Assembly: GCA_038228695.1 (NCBI GenBank)
Contig: JBBRPA010000002.1
Location: 1-64,000, forward strand
DNA length: 64,000 nucleotides
Origin: DASVRZ01 sp038228695
GTDB taxonomy: Bacteria; Verrucomicrobiota; Verrucomicrobiia; Chthoniobacterales; DASVRZ01
Direction of reading: 5' to 3'
A model generated the notes under the pieces. The model saw only the letters and a program-made list of their open reading frames with translations, was not told where the DNA came from and ran no database searches. A program made the position numbers and the translations under genes. Shown here one piece after another: positions 15,156 through 23,385 of this stretch. Positions within the stretch are counted from its first letter, which is position 1. Each line of letters begins with the position of its first letter.

Positions 15156-18100
15156 ATGCTCGATAAACTCATCCAATTCTCCATTCAGCACCGCTGGTTC
15201 GTCCTCTTGGCGGCCATCGCCATCTGCGCGCTGGGCGTCTATAACTACCAACGGCTCCCCATTGACGCCGTGCCGGACATCACCAACGTCCAGGTGCAGA
15301 TCAACACGGAAGCTCCCGGATTTTCTCCGCTCGAAGCGGAGCAACGCATCACCTTTCTCGTCGAGACCGCCCTCGGCGGATTGCCTGCGCTGGAATACAC
15401 CCGCTCCGTCTCGCGCTACGGCCTCTCTCAGGTAACCGCGGTGTTTAAGGATGGCACCGATATTTTCTTTGCGCGGCAGCTCATTAACGAGCGCATCCAA
15501 GAGGTCAAAGGCAATCTCCCGCCCGGGATCGAATCGTCGATGGGACCCATCTCCACTGGTCTTGGCGAAATTTTTATGTTCACCGTGAAAGCGGACCCCG
15601 GCGCGAAGACCGAAGAGGGCAAGCCCTACACCCCGATGGACCTGCGGACCTTGCAGGATTGGGTCGTTAAACCCCAGCTTCGCACCGTGCCCGGCGTGGT
15701 CGAGGTCAACACCATCGGCGGCTTCGAGAAGCAATATCATGTCGCGCCGAAACCAGAAAAACTCATCGCTTACAACATCAGTTTCCGCGACATCATGGCC
15801 GCGCTGGCTAGTAACAACTCGAACGTCGGCGCCGGCTACATCGAGCGCAACGGCGAGCAATATCTCATCCGCGCCCCCGGCCAAGTGCTCACATTGGAAG
15901 ATATCAGGCTGATCACCGTCGGCACTTTTGACGGCGTGCCCGTGCATCTGCACGACGTGGCAGAGATCGCTATCGGGTCCGACCTCCGCACTGGCGCGGC
16001 CACTGCCGAGGGCAAGGAAACTGTGCTCGCTACCGTCTTCATGCTCGTTGGCGAAAACAGTCGCACCGTCTCCCAGCGAGTCGCGCTGCGCGTGGAGGAG
16101 ATCAATAAAACCCTGCCCAACGGTGTGCAGGCGCACACCGTTTACAACCGCACCGACCTGGTCAATGCCACCATCGAGACCGTGCAGAAAAATCTTTTCG
16201 AGGGTGCTGTGCTCGTCATCGTCGTCCTCTTGCTCCTCCTCGGCAATGTTCGCGCTGCCCTGCTCACGGCCTTTATTATTCCCCTTTCCATGCTCTTCAC
16301 CATCACGGGCATGGTCGGCACGAAAATCAGCGGCAACCTCATGTCGCTCGGCGCACTCGACTTCGGCATCATCGTCGATGGCGCAGTCATCATTGTGGAA
16401 AATTGCATCCGCCGACTCACGGAAGAACAGCATCAGCGCGGACGGCTGGCCTCGCGGGCGGAGCGTTTCGAGACCGTCTTCCAAGCCACGCGGGAAGTTG
16501 TGAAACCGAGCCTCTTCGGCGTCTTCATCATCATGGTCGTCTATGTGCCGATCCTCACGCTCACTGGCATCGAAGGGAAAATGTTTCACCCCATGGCCTG
16601 GACCGTCCTCCTCGCCCTCACTGGTGCGATGATCTTCTCGGTCACCTTCGTTCCCGCTGCCGTCGCCCTTTTTATGACCAGCAAAGTCTCGGAAAAAGAA
16701 AACTTCCTTATGCGCGGCGCGAAAGCCATTTACACCCCACTGCTGCGAGCCGCTATTGCCAGCCGTGCACTCGTCGCCACGGGCGCATTCGTACTGGTGG
16801 TTCTCAGTCTCCTGCTCGCGTCCCGGATGGGCAGCGAATTCATGCCCAATCTCGATGAAGGTGATCTTGCGGTGCATTCGCTCCGCATCCCTGGTACTAG
16901 CCTCACCCAAGCTATTGCCATGCAGAACGCGGTGGAAAAAAAGTTCTTGGAGTTCCCTGAGGTCGAGGAAACTTTCTCGAAGATCGGCACCGCCGAAGTC
17001 GCCACCGACCCGATGCCACCCAGCGTAGCAGACGGTTTTGTAATGCTCAAACCGCGCTCGGAATGGCCCGATCCAAAAAGGAGCAAGACGGAGTTGGTCG
17101 ATTCGATGGTGTCAAAAATGGATGCGGAATTATCCGGCTCAAAATTCGAATTTCTCCAGCCGATCCAGATGCGTTTTAACGAACTTATCGCGGGTGTCCG
17201 CAGCGACGTGGCGGTGAAAATTTTCGGTGATGACCTCAATGCACTCGTGGAAGTCGGCGAGGAAGTTGGGAAAATCCTCGGCTCCATTCCTGGCGCGGAA
17301 GACGTAGGCGTCGAGCAGATCACCGGGTTGCCGCTCCTCACCATCGACCTCAACCGCAAAGCGATGGCCCGCTTTGGCCTCAACGTCGCCGACGTGCAGG
17401 AAATAATCCAAATCGCCATCGGCGGCAAGGAAGCGGGTGAAGTTTTCGAGGGCGACCGTCGCCATCCGTTGCTCGTGCGGTTGCCGGAAGACCTGCGCAC
17501 CGATCTCGACGCGCTCAAACGCATCCCCGTCGAAATCCCTTCTCCCAAGAAAGAAAAAGCCGAGATGCGCAAAGTAAGCCTCGCTGAGGGTGGAATGCCC
17601 GCTTTCGTCCCGCTCGGAGAAATCGCCACCTTCAACATCGCACCTGGCCCGAACCAGATCAGTCGCGAAAACGGCAAACGCCGGGTCGTTGTCACCGCCA
17701 ATGTGCGTGGGCGCGATCTCGGCTCCTTCGTCGCGGAAGCCCAGCAAAGCATGGAAGCGGTGAAAATCCCCACCGGCTATTGGGTCACTTGGGGCGGCAC
17801 TTTTGAGCAACTGCTCTCTGCCGCGAAGCGCCTCCAGATCGTCGTTCCACTCTCGTTGCTGCTCATCTTCCTGCTCCTCTTTATGGCCTTCGGGAAAGTG
17901 AAGGACGCCCTGCTCGTCTTCTCCGGCGTTCCACTCGCCCTCACTGGCGGGATCCTTGCTTTGTGGCTGCGCGACATTCCACTCTCCATCACGGCAGGCG
18001 TCGGCTTCATCGCACTCTCCGGCGTCGCCGTGCTCAATGGGTTGGTGATGATTACCTTTATTAACAATCTCCGCCAGTCTGGCACCCCGTTGGAAGACGC

Positions 18101-18356
18101 CGTATTTAGCGGCTCGATTACCCGGTTGCGTCCGGTCCTGATGACCGCCCTCGTTGCCGCGCTCGGCTTCGTCCCGATGGCCATTGCCACGGGCACCGGC
18201 GCAGAAGTGCAGCGACCGCTCGCCACCGTCGTCATTGGCGGCATCATCAGTTCGACACTGCTCACGTTGCTCGTCCTGCCCGCGCTTTACCGCATGTTCC
18301 ATAAGCACGGCGACCTGCAACTGGATGACTTTCATAAGAGCGACCAACAATCCTGA
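15156..18356 (+). CDS. czcA: Heavy-metal RND efflux pump, CzcA family
   Basis: A 1066-residue inner-membrane proton/metal antiporter with 12 predicted membrane helices in two halves and two large periplasmic loops. The HME-RND signature DFGIIVDGAVIIVEN in helix 4 contains the proton-relay Asp residues. The form with D-F-G-I-I-V-D-G is that of CzcA-type Co/Zn/Cd/Ni pumps rather than CusA copper/silver pumps. N-terminus MLDKLIQFSIQHRWFVLL and repeat FIIPLSMLFTITGM/VPLSLLLIFLLLFMAF are typical. It completes the czcCBA tripartite system. The exact metal cannot be decided. Length is normal and no frameshift is seen. Confidence 0.95.
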   Translation: MLDKLIQFSIQHRWFVLLAAIAICALGVYNYQRLPIDAVPDITNVQVQINTEAPGFSPLEAEQRITFLVETALGGLPALEYTRSVSRYGLSQVTAVFKDGTDIFFARQLINERIQEVKGNLPPGIESSMGPISTGLGEIFMFTVKADPGAKTEEGKPYTPMDLRTLQDWVVKPQLRTVPGVVEVNTIGGFEKQYHVAPKPEKLIAYNISFRDIMAALASNNSNVGAGYIERNGEQYLIRAPGQVLTLEDIRLITVGTFDGVPVHLHDVAEIAIGSDLRTGAATAEGKETVLATVFMLVGENSRTVSQRVALRVEEINKTLPNGVQAHTVYNRTDLVNATIETVQKNLFEGAVLVIVVLLLLLGNVRAALLTAFIIPLSMLFTITGMVGTKISGNLMSLGALDFGIIVDGAVIIVENCIRRLTEEQHQRGRLASRAERFETVFQATREVVKPSLFGVFIIMVVYVPILTLTGIEGKMFHPMAWTVLLALTGAMIFSVTFVPAAVALFMTSKVSEKENFLMRGAKAIYTPLLRAAIASRALVATGAFVLVVLSLLLASRMGSEFMPNLDEGDLAVHSLRIPGTSLTQAIAMQNAVEKKFLEFPEVEETFSKIGTAEVATDPMPPSVADGFVMLKPRSEWPDPKRSKTELVDSMVSKMDAELSGSKFEFLQPIQMRFNELIAGVRSDVAVKIFGDDLNALVEVGEEVGKILGSIPGAEDVGVEQITGLPLLTIDLNRKAMARFGLNVADVQEIIQIAIGGKEAGEVFEGDRRHPLLVRLPEDLRTDLDALKRIPVEIPSPKKEKAEMRKVSLAEGGMPAFVPLGEIATFNIAPGPNQISRENGKRRVVVTANVRGRDLGSFVAEAQQSMEAVKIPTGYWVTWGGTFEQLLSAAKRLQIVVPLSLLLIFLLLFMAFGKVKDALLVFSGVPLALTGGILALWLRDIPLSITAGVGFIALSGVAVLNGLVMITFINNLRQSGTPLEDAVFSGSITRLRPVLMTALVAALGFVPMAIATGTGAEVQRPLATVVIGGIISSTLLTLLVLPALYRMFHKHGDLQLDDFHKSDQQS

Positions 18357-18394
18357 ACTTGCGATTTCCGGTAGATGCACCTAATTACCCGATT

Positions 18395-19042
18395 ATGTCC
18401 GCCGATGATTCCGATAAAATCTGGGACGAATACGATTGGGAACGGTTCATGCAGGATCAGGATCGCAAAACGGAGCACTACATGGAGCTGCTCGAAAAAT
18501 ACCTCGACGACCCCAATCGCGACCAGATCATCGCCCGGGAAATGGGCTGGACTCATCTCGCCGACGATACCGAAGACGACTGGGCCGAGGAGGCCGAAAT
18601 GTTTCTCGATGCCGAGACGATTGGCGACGAGGAGGAGGAAAATGAGTCGCCGGTGCAGGATTCGTTCGAGACTGACCCTCTTTACCAATCCTGCGTCGCC
18701 CTCAGTGGAGAACTCGGCCTAGCTCTCGACGAAAATCCCGCGCTGCAAAGCAACCCTGTCGCGGTCAAAATGGCCACCCATTCCGCCATCGGCTGCGCCA
18801 AACTCGCCGCCGCCCTGAACGACGACGACCTCGATGAGATCGGCATGACCCTTGCCTATCTCAAACGTGCCCTGCGCGCGATCACCATCTCCCTCGATGC
18901 CCTGCTCGAACTCCAAAAAAACCGCGCCATCGACGATCATCGCGGACAGATTCTCGCCCAGCGCGTGTTTCAAGTCCGCGACGGCATCGTTAGCAAAATG
19001 GGGGAAATCCGGAGGGAATGGCGGCGGCGATATGGGAACTAA
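18395..19042 (+). CDS. Hypothetical acidic protein
   Basis: From ATG 18395 (MSADDSDKIWDEYDWERFMQ) it encodes 215 residues. The N-terminal ~100 residues are strongly acidic (DDDWAEEAEMF, GDEEEENES) and the C-terminal half is an Ala/Leu-rich helical domain (GCAKLAAALNDDDLDEIGMTLAYLKRALRAITISLDALLELQ) ending in a basic tail (REWRRRYGN). No known domain is recognised. No signal peptide or membrane segment is seen. It lies 39 bases after czcA and 55 bases before the sigma factor gene on the same strand. It may be co-transcribed, but a shared role is not evident. Confidence 0.7.
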   Translation: MSADDSDKIWDEYDWERFMQDQDRKTEHYMELLEKYLDDPNRDQIIAREMGWTHLADDTEDDWAEEAEMFLDAETIGDEEEENESPVQDSFETDPLYQSCVALSGELGLALDENPALQSNPVAVKMATHSAIGCAKLAAALNDDDLDEIGMTLAYLKRALRAITISLDALLELQKNRAIDDHRGQILAQRVFQVRDGIVSKMGEIRREWRRRYGN

Positions 19043-19096
19043 TGCCTGCGGTGCCGTTTCCCGGCGCAGTCATCCCTCCCAACCCAACTGGTTTTT

Positions 19097-19744
19097 GTGA
19101 ATAAACCCGACTCCCTCCCGTCGAAACTGGCGTTGACTGAATCGGCTGACGCCTCATCCATCGCTCGCGAGGATCTTGAACTCGTGCGGCGCTCCCAAAA
19201 CGGGGAGCAGGAGGCGTTTAACGAATTGGTCACTCGCTACCGACAACGCATCTACGCCATGGCCTATCAAATGACCCGCAACGAACAGGACGCCTGGGAT
19301 CTCGCTCAGGATGCCTTCTTGCGCGCCTGGAAATCCATCGGCCGGTTTCGGGGCGACTCCTCGTTTTACACCTGGCTTTATCGGATCGTGAGCAACGTCA
19401 CGATCGATTCCATCCGCAAAAAACAAGGCCGCATCGAGACCGAATTCGACGACTCGCTTGCCGGCCTCCAAGGGATCGATGTTCGTGCCCGCACCGTCCC
19501 CGGCGGCACTCCGGCGCCCGATGAAAACATCCGCCAGAAGGAAATTGGCACCCGCATCACCGAAGCCATGGCCAAGCTCTCCGCCGAGCATCGCGCCGTG
19601 CTCGTGATGAAGGAAATCGAAGGCTTGCAATACCACGAAATCGCTGAGGCGATTGGCGTCGAGATCGGCACCGTCATGTCGCGCCTTTTCTATGCCCGTA
19701 AAAAAATGCAGGCACAACTCCGGGACCTCTATGAAAACATTTGA
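19097..19744 (+). CDS. RNA polymerase sigma factor, ECF type (RpoE-like)
   Basis: A 215-residue ECF sigma factor from GTG 19097. Region 2 is clear (AFNELVTRYRQRIYAMAYQMTRNEQDAWDLAQDAFLRAWKSI, then FYTWLYRIVSNVTIDSIRKK). Region 4 has the HTH LQYHEIAEAIGVEIGTVMSRLFYARKKM. The linker between the regions is somewhat longer than average and Pro/Gly-rich. The gene overlaps the next one by 14 bases, and that gene has a membrane segment, as in sigma/anti-sigma pairs. The regulon is unknown. No signal for its own promoter was identified with confidence. Confidence 0.93.
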   Translation: MNKPDSLPSKLALTESADASSIAREDLELVRRSQNGEQEAFNELVTRYRQRIYAMAYQMTRNEQDAWDLAQDAFLRAWKSIGRFRGDSSFYTWLYRIVSNVTIDSIRKKQGRIETEFDDSLAGLQGIDVRARTVPGGTPAPDENIRQKEIGTRITEAMAKLSAEHRAVLVMKEIEGLQYHEIAEAIGVEIGTVMSRLFYARKKMQAQLRDLYENI

Positions 19745-20228
19745 AGAACGTCACACCGCTTGGCTCGACGGATTACTCTCCGGCGATTCCCTGACCGCTT
19801 TCGAGCAGGAATTAATCGAGCGCGGAGAGGCCCCGACCGATCGTGTGGATTTCGCGAAATTTCAGGCATTCCTTCGCACCCATGCTGCTGCTCCGATGAT
19901 GGACGGCGCGGATTTCTTCAACCATCAGCTCCTCGAAAAAATCACCGCTCCATCTGGCGCCGTGCGCCCCGTACGTTTCTGGGCCTTGCCGAGACTTGCG
20001 TGGTTCGGCGGCCTGTCCCTCACCGCCTCCGTCGCGCTTTTCCTCGCCATCATTCCGAAGAAATCCGAAACCCACAGCCAGTCCGCCTACATCGCCCAAG
20101 TCATCAGCGCCCGGAGCGCCGATCCCCAGATTTCCGCCACCGCCTTCCAAACCCGTTCCGATCAGCCCGACAATATGACCGTCGTCTGGCTCGACGGACT
20201 CGACTACGTTCCCGCCGATGCCCAGTAG
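19731..20228 (+). CDS. Putative membrane anti-sigma factor
   Basis: From ATG 19731, inside the end of the sigma gene, it encodes 165 residues. An N-terminal acidic cytoplasmic helical part (EERHTAWLDGLLSGDSLTAFEQELIERGE) is followed by one membrane helix (about residues 90-110, LAWFGGLSLTASVALFLAIIP) and a periplasmic tail. The topology and overlap with the sigma gene point to an anti-sigma factor, although no zinc-binding HxxxCxxC motif is present. The motif ends with MTVVWLDGLDYVPAD, as in several anti-sigma tails. It overlaps the next gene by 11 bases. Confidence 0.72.
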   Translation: MKTFEERHTAWLDGLLSGDSLTAFEQELIERGEAPTDRVDFAKFQAFLRTHAAAPMMDGADFFNHQLLEKITAPSGAVRPVRFWALPRLAWFGGLSLTASVALFLAIIPKKSETHSQSAYIAQVISARSADPQISATAFQTRSDQPDNMTVVWLDGLDYVPADAQ

Positions 20229-20673
20229 CCTCGCTCGCAGAATAGGTCTGATAGGAGTTATAGGACTTATTTTCATCGCACCCGCCCGAGCCGCGGATAG
20301 CCAGCTTTGGGGCGCACTCCTCCTCGGCACCAACCAGCCAACCTCCGAAACGCCGCCCGCTGAACTCGCGCCTTACCAGAAACGCCTCTCCAAAGTCTTT
20401 GGCTACGCTGCCTTCCAAGTCCTTGGGAAAAGCACCCGGGCTTTCTCCGACAACAGCGAACAATGGCTCATCCCCGGCAAGACTTTCTCCGTCCGCTCTG
20501 TCGTCCAGCCTTCCGGCGATAACTACCAAGTCGATCTCCAGCTTTTTCAGGACAAAAAAGAACTCGTCCAGACCGAGGCCAAGCTCGGACCGGACAGCCC
20601 GCTTTTCATTCGCGGCCCGCTCTACGGCAAGGGCCAGCTCATCATCGTGATCATGGTTCGCGACGACCGCTGA
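20218..20673 (+). CDS. Exported protein of unknown function in the sigma operon
   Basis: A 151-residue protein with an N-terminal signal peptide (RRIGLIGVIGLIFIAPARAADSQ, cleavage after ARA). The mature part has a mixed alpha/beta look (YQKRLSKVFGYAAFQVLGKS, WLIPGKTFSVRSVV, YQVDLQLFQDKKELVQTEAKLG) and ends GQLIIVIMVRDDR. I do not recognise the family. Its start overlaps the anti-sigma gene, so it is the third gene of a sigma/anti-sigma/exported protein unit. A role in sensing or countering an envelope stress is possible inference. Confidence 0.7.
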   Translation: MPSSLARRIGLIGVIGLIFIAPARAADSQLWGALLLGTNQPTSETPPAELAPYQKRLSKVFGYAAFQVLGKSTRAFSDNSEQWLIPGKTFSVRSVVQPSGDNYQVDLQLFQDKKELVQTEAKLGPDSPLFIRGPLYGKGQLIIVIMVRDDR

Positions 20674-20809
20674 CCCGGGGTCGAGATTCCTTCTTAGTCG
20701 CGACGAGTAACCCGTTCGGTTCGCCGTTGGGTATTCAGGCTTCTGCTTATTTGTGTGCATTAGCGTCCTTTCGTGGGTAAAACTTTTGCCTCTCCCGCCG
20801 GGAGTCCGT

Positions 20810-21547
20810 ATGAAAATCGCCAAGCAACGTCTCGATCTCTTGCTCGTCGAGCGCGCCTTGTTTCCTTCCCGCGAGAAAGCCCAGCGCGCCATCATGGCCG
20901 GCGACGTCCGCAGCGGGGACCGGATTTTCTCGAAACCCGGCGAGCAAATCCCCTGCGACAGCCCCCTCGAAGTGCGCGCCGCCGAGAAATACGTCGGGCG
21001 CGGCGGCCTTAAACTCGAAGGCGCCCTCGACCACTACCGCATCGACCCCGCCGGTTGGGTCTGCCTCGACGTCGGAGCCTCCACCGGCGGCTTCACCGAT
21101 TGCCTGCTCCAGCGCGGTGCCACCCGCGTTTATGCCGTCGATTCCGGTCACGACCAACTCGACTGGAAAATCCGCAGCGACCCCCGCGTCATCGTCCACG
21201 AGAAATACAACGCCCGCCGCGCCGAGCCCACCGATTTTCCCGAAAAAATGCAACTCGCCGTCATCGACGTCTCCTTCATCTCCCTGACTTTGATCTTGCC
21301 AGCCGTCGTCGAATTGCTTTCTCCTGCCGGCATGGTCGTCGCCCTCATCAAGCCGCAATTCGAATTGCAAAAAGAAGACATCGGCTCCGGAGGCGTCGTC
21401 CGCGACCCCCGCCTCCACCAACGCGCCGTCCAGCGCATCCAACGCTTCGTCGAAAGCTCCGGCCGTCTCCAATGGCGCGGCCACATCCCGTCGCCCATCA
21501 CCGGCATGACCGGCAACCACGAATTCCTCGCATGGCTGGCCCTCTGA
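20810..21547 (+). CDS. tlyA: TlyA family rRNA (cytidine-2'-O)-methyltransferase
   Basis: From ATG 20810 it encodes 245 residues. An N-terminal S4 RNA-binding domain (KQRLDLLLVERALFPSREKAQRAIMAGDVRSG) precedes a FtsJ-type Rossmann methyltransferase domain with the SAM motif CLDVGASTGGFTDCLLQRGA, and later VIDVSFISLTLILPAV and LIKPQFELQ. TlyA methylates 16S and, in some species, 23S rRNA, giving capreomycin sensitivity. Some members were annotated as hemolysins. The stop lies within the start of nadK (16-base overlap), so the two are translationally coupled. Confidence 0.93.
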   Translation: MKIAKQRLDLLLVERALFPSREKAQRAIMAGDVRSGDRIFSKPGEQIPCDSPLEVRAAEKYVGRGGLKLEGALDHYRIDPAGWVCLDVGASTGGFTDCLLQRGATRVYAVDSGHDQLDWKIRSDPRVIVHEKYNARRAEPTDFPEKMQLAVIDVSFISLTLILPAVVELLSPAGMVVALIKPQFELQKEDIGSGGVVRDPRLHQRAVQRIQRFVESSGRLQWRGHIPSPITGMTGNHEFLAWLAL

Positions 21548-22401
21548 TCGGACTCACCGCCTACGTCGGCAAACCCGGCGCCCGCAAACTCATCGAATCC
21601 GTCCTCCGCGAATTCGGCCGGCACAAAGTCACTTATTTCCTCGAGACCGAGACCGCCGCCCTCCTCGACCGCAACGACGGACTCGAAATCCCGGACCTCG
21701 TCGAAAAATGCGAGATCCTCATGGTCCTCGGTGGCGACGGCAGCATCCTCCGCGCCCTCCGAAAAACCCGTGGAGCCGAACTCAAACCCCTCCTCGGCAT
21801 CAACTTCGGCTCCCTCGGTTTCCTCACCTGCGTCAGCGCCGGTGGCTACGACCGCGCCATCCAAAGCCTCGTTGACGAGACTTTCGTCATCAGCCCCCGC
21901 TCGCTCCTCGCCGTCTCCATCCATCGCGACGGCGTCGAAGTCCTCTGCAAACGCGCCCTTAACGACGTCGTCGTCAGCCGGGGCAGCACCGCCAAACTCG
22001 TCAAAGTCTCCGTCATCATCGACGGCGAGACCCTCACCGAATACAACGCCGACGGCCTCATCGTTGCGACGCCCACCGGTTCCACCGCCTATTCACTCGC
22101 CGCCGGAGGACCCATCATCATGCCGAAAAGCCCCGTCCTCGTCATCACCCCGATCTCCCCGCACGTCCTCACTAACCGCTCCGTCATCGTCGCCGACACC
22201 AGCGTCATCACCGTCCAACCCACCCGACCCGACCAAGCCATCAACCTCAGCGTCGACGGCGACGACCCCTTCACCGTCCAAGGCGGCGACACCCTCTCCA
22301 TCACCAAATCCGCCGCCACCTTGCCTCTCATCATGCTTCCCGAACTCCCTTTCTCCGAAGTCCTCCGGCAGAAATTAAAATGGAGTGGGTCTAACATCTG
22401 A
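21532..22401 (+). CDS. nadK: NAD kinase
   Basis: From ATG 21532 inside tlyA it encodes 289 residues. The NADK GGDG motif (VLGGDGSILRALR) and NADGLIVATPTGSTAYSLAAGGP with the Gly-rich second motif are present, as is the conserved LGFLT. It phosphorylates NAD to NADP using ATP or polyphosphate. The tlyA-nadK order is common in bacteria. The long open frame upstream of ATG 21532 in this phase is a shadow of tlyA, not part of the protein. Confidence 0.95.
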   Translation: MAGPLIGLTAYVGKPGARKLIESVLREFGRHKVTYFLETETAALLDRNDGLEIPDLVEKCEILMVLGGDGSILRALRKTRGAELKPLLGINFGSLGFLTCVSAGGYDRAIQSLVDETFVISPRSLLAVSIHRDGVEVLCKRALNDVVVSRGSTAKLVKVSVIIDGETLTEYNADGLIVATPTGSTAYSLAAGGPIIMPKSPVLVITPISPHVLTNRSVIVADTSVITVQPTRPDQAINLSVDGDDPFTVQGGDTLSITKSAATLPLIMLPELPFSEVLRQKLKWSGSNI

Positions 22402-22407
22402 GCCTGC

Positions 22408-22857
22408 ATGATCTCACTCGAAGACGCCCTCTCCATCCGCAACATCGTCCTCGACGCTGAAGCCTCCGACATCGCCGCCGCCATCGACAAAGCCATCAGT
22501 CTGCTCCAACACGACCCGCAAATGCTCGATTGGGACGCCTTTTCCCAAGCCGTCAACGAGCGAGAAAAGAAAAGTGGCACCAGCATCGGCGGCGGCCTCC
22601 TGCTCCCCCACGGTCGGGGTGATTTCGTCAAAAATCTCGTCATGTCCTTCGTCCGCCTCCGCACCCCGATCGAACACCTCGGCGAAAAAATCTCTTACCT
22701 CATCGCCGTCGCCGTTCCGTCTTCCATGGCCGCCGATTACCTTCGGCTCGTCGGGGCAATCGCCCGCGTCTTTCGCGATCCTGAAGCCCGCGCCGGCCTC
22801 GGTGAACTCAACACCGCCCGCGAACTCCTCGACTGGCTCACCGTCCGCTGCCGCTAA
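22408..22857 (+). CDS. PTS EIIA, fructose/PtsN type
   Basis: A 149-residue PTS EIIA type-2 domain protein, six bases after nadK. The phosphorylatable histidine is H68 in GGGLLLPHGRGD, and the flanking pattern (EREKKSGTSIGGG before, VRLRTPIEHLGEKISYLIAVAVP after) fits EIIA of the fructose/nitrogen-related type. No permease (EIIB/EIIC) lies nearby, so it is probably regulatory like PtsN rather than for transport. It may share a transcript with tlyA and nadK. Confidence 0.85.
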   Translation: MISLEDALSIRNIVLDAEASDIAAAIDKAISLLQHDPQMLDWDAFSQAVNEREKKSGTSIGGGLLLPHGRGDFVKNLVMSFVRLRTPIEHLGEKISYLIAVAVPSSMAADYLRLVGAIARVFRDPEARAGLGELNTARELLDWLTVRCR

Positions 22858-23385
22858 GCCAAGAACCTTGGAGGGCATTTTTCCTCAGATGCCACGTTAC
22901 CAACCAACAGCAGGGAATGTTTGGCGGTCCACGCCTCCAAGGGGTGAGCGGCTGTTAGCCGAATCTCGGGAATACGCGAGCCTTGGGCGAATTATTCGCC
23001 TCCAAGATCGCCCCCGCAAAGTTGTCAGGCTGCACAGATGGGCCGATGTTATAACGTGGCGTGGAGCCCGGATTTGGCGGTTGTCTTTTACCCATTTGCT
23101 TCATAGTTTCATTGCGATGTTTTTTGATGCGTTAGTTGCCGGAGAGCGGAGCCGCGGATCGGTGAGCCGTGCTCAAGCAAAGCCGGCAGCAGGGACTATT
23201 CTCGGGAGACTGCCGCAGTCACCGAAAATGGAACTTTCACCCAAGAGACCTGCTCTCGAGGATCCACGCTTACCGTGCAGTCCAATGGCTTTCACTTTCA
23301 TTAACCCGGCAGGTCTTGCGCCAGCCTACACGGCCAAAGGCTCTTTACTTCAGTAGGTCACTTCTCGCGTCTCCCTCGATAACCA
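22858..23385 (+). other. 528-base non-coding stretch with several hairpins
   Basis: No convincing gene is present; one reading frame spans part of it but looks unlike protein. It holds inverted repeats in series: CCTTGGAGG (22866-22874) with CCTCCAAGG (22934-22942); CGGCT/AGCCG near 22950-22962; and GGCGAA/TTCGCC (22986-22991, 22995-23000) with outer CTTG/CAAG. Further on, a CGGCAG/CTGCCG hairpin (near 23180-23215) is followed by a CCCAAGAGACCTGC segment (23240-23253) that resembles the B12 box of cobalamin riboswitches. I could not fit the full cobalamin core. It may be a structured RNA or a leader of the downstream kinase gene. Confidence 0.3.

Noticed and set aside
15126..16910. 594-residue minus-strand frame opposite czcA
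   Set aside because: It is a shadow of the pump gene; His/Asp/Glu-rich, no motif, no ribosome-binding site.
23239..23254. Cobalamin riboswitch B12 box
   Set aside because: Only the short AGACCTGC-like segment fits; the rest of the core could not be matched, and the next gene is a kinase rather than a B12 gene.
22574..23356. 260-residue frame starting inside the PTS IIA gene
   Set aside because: First half is a Ser/Pro/Ala-rich shadow; the second half has no domain and lies in a hairpin-rich region.
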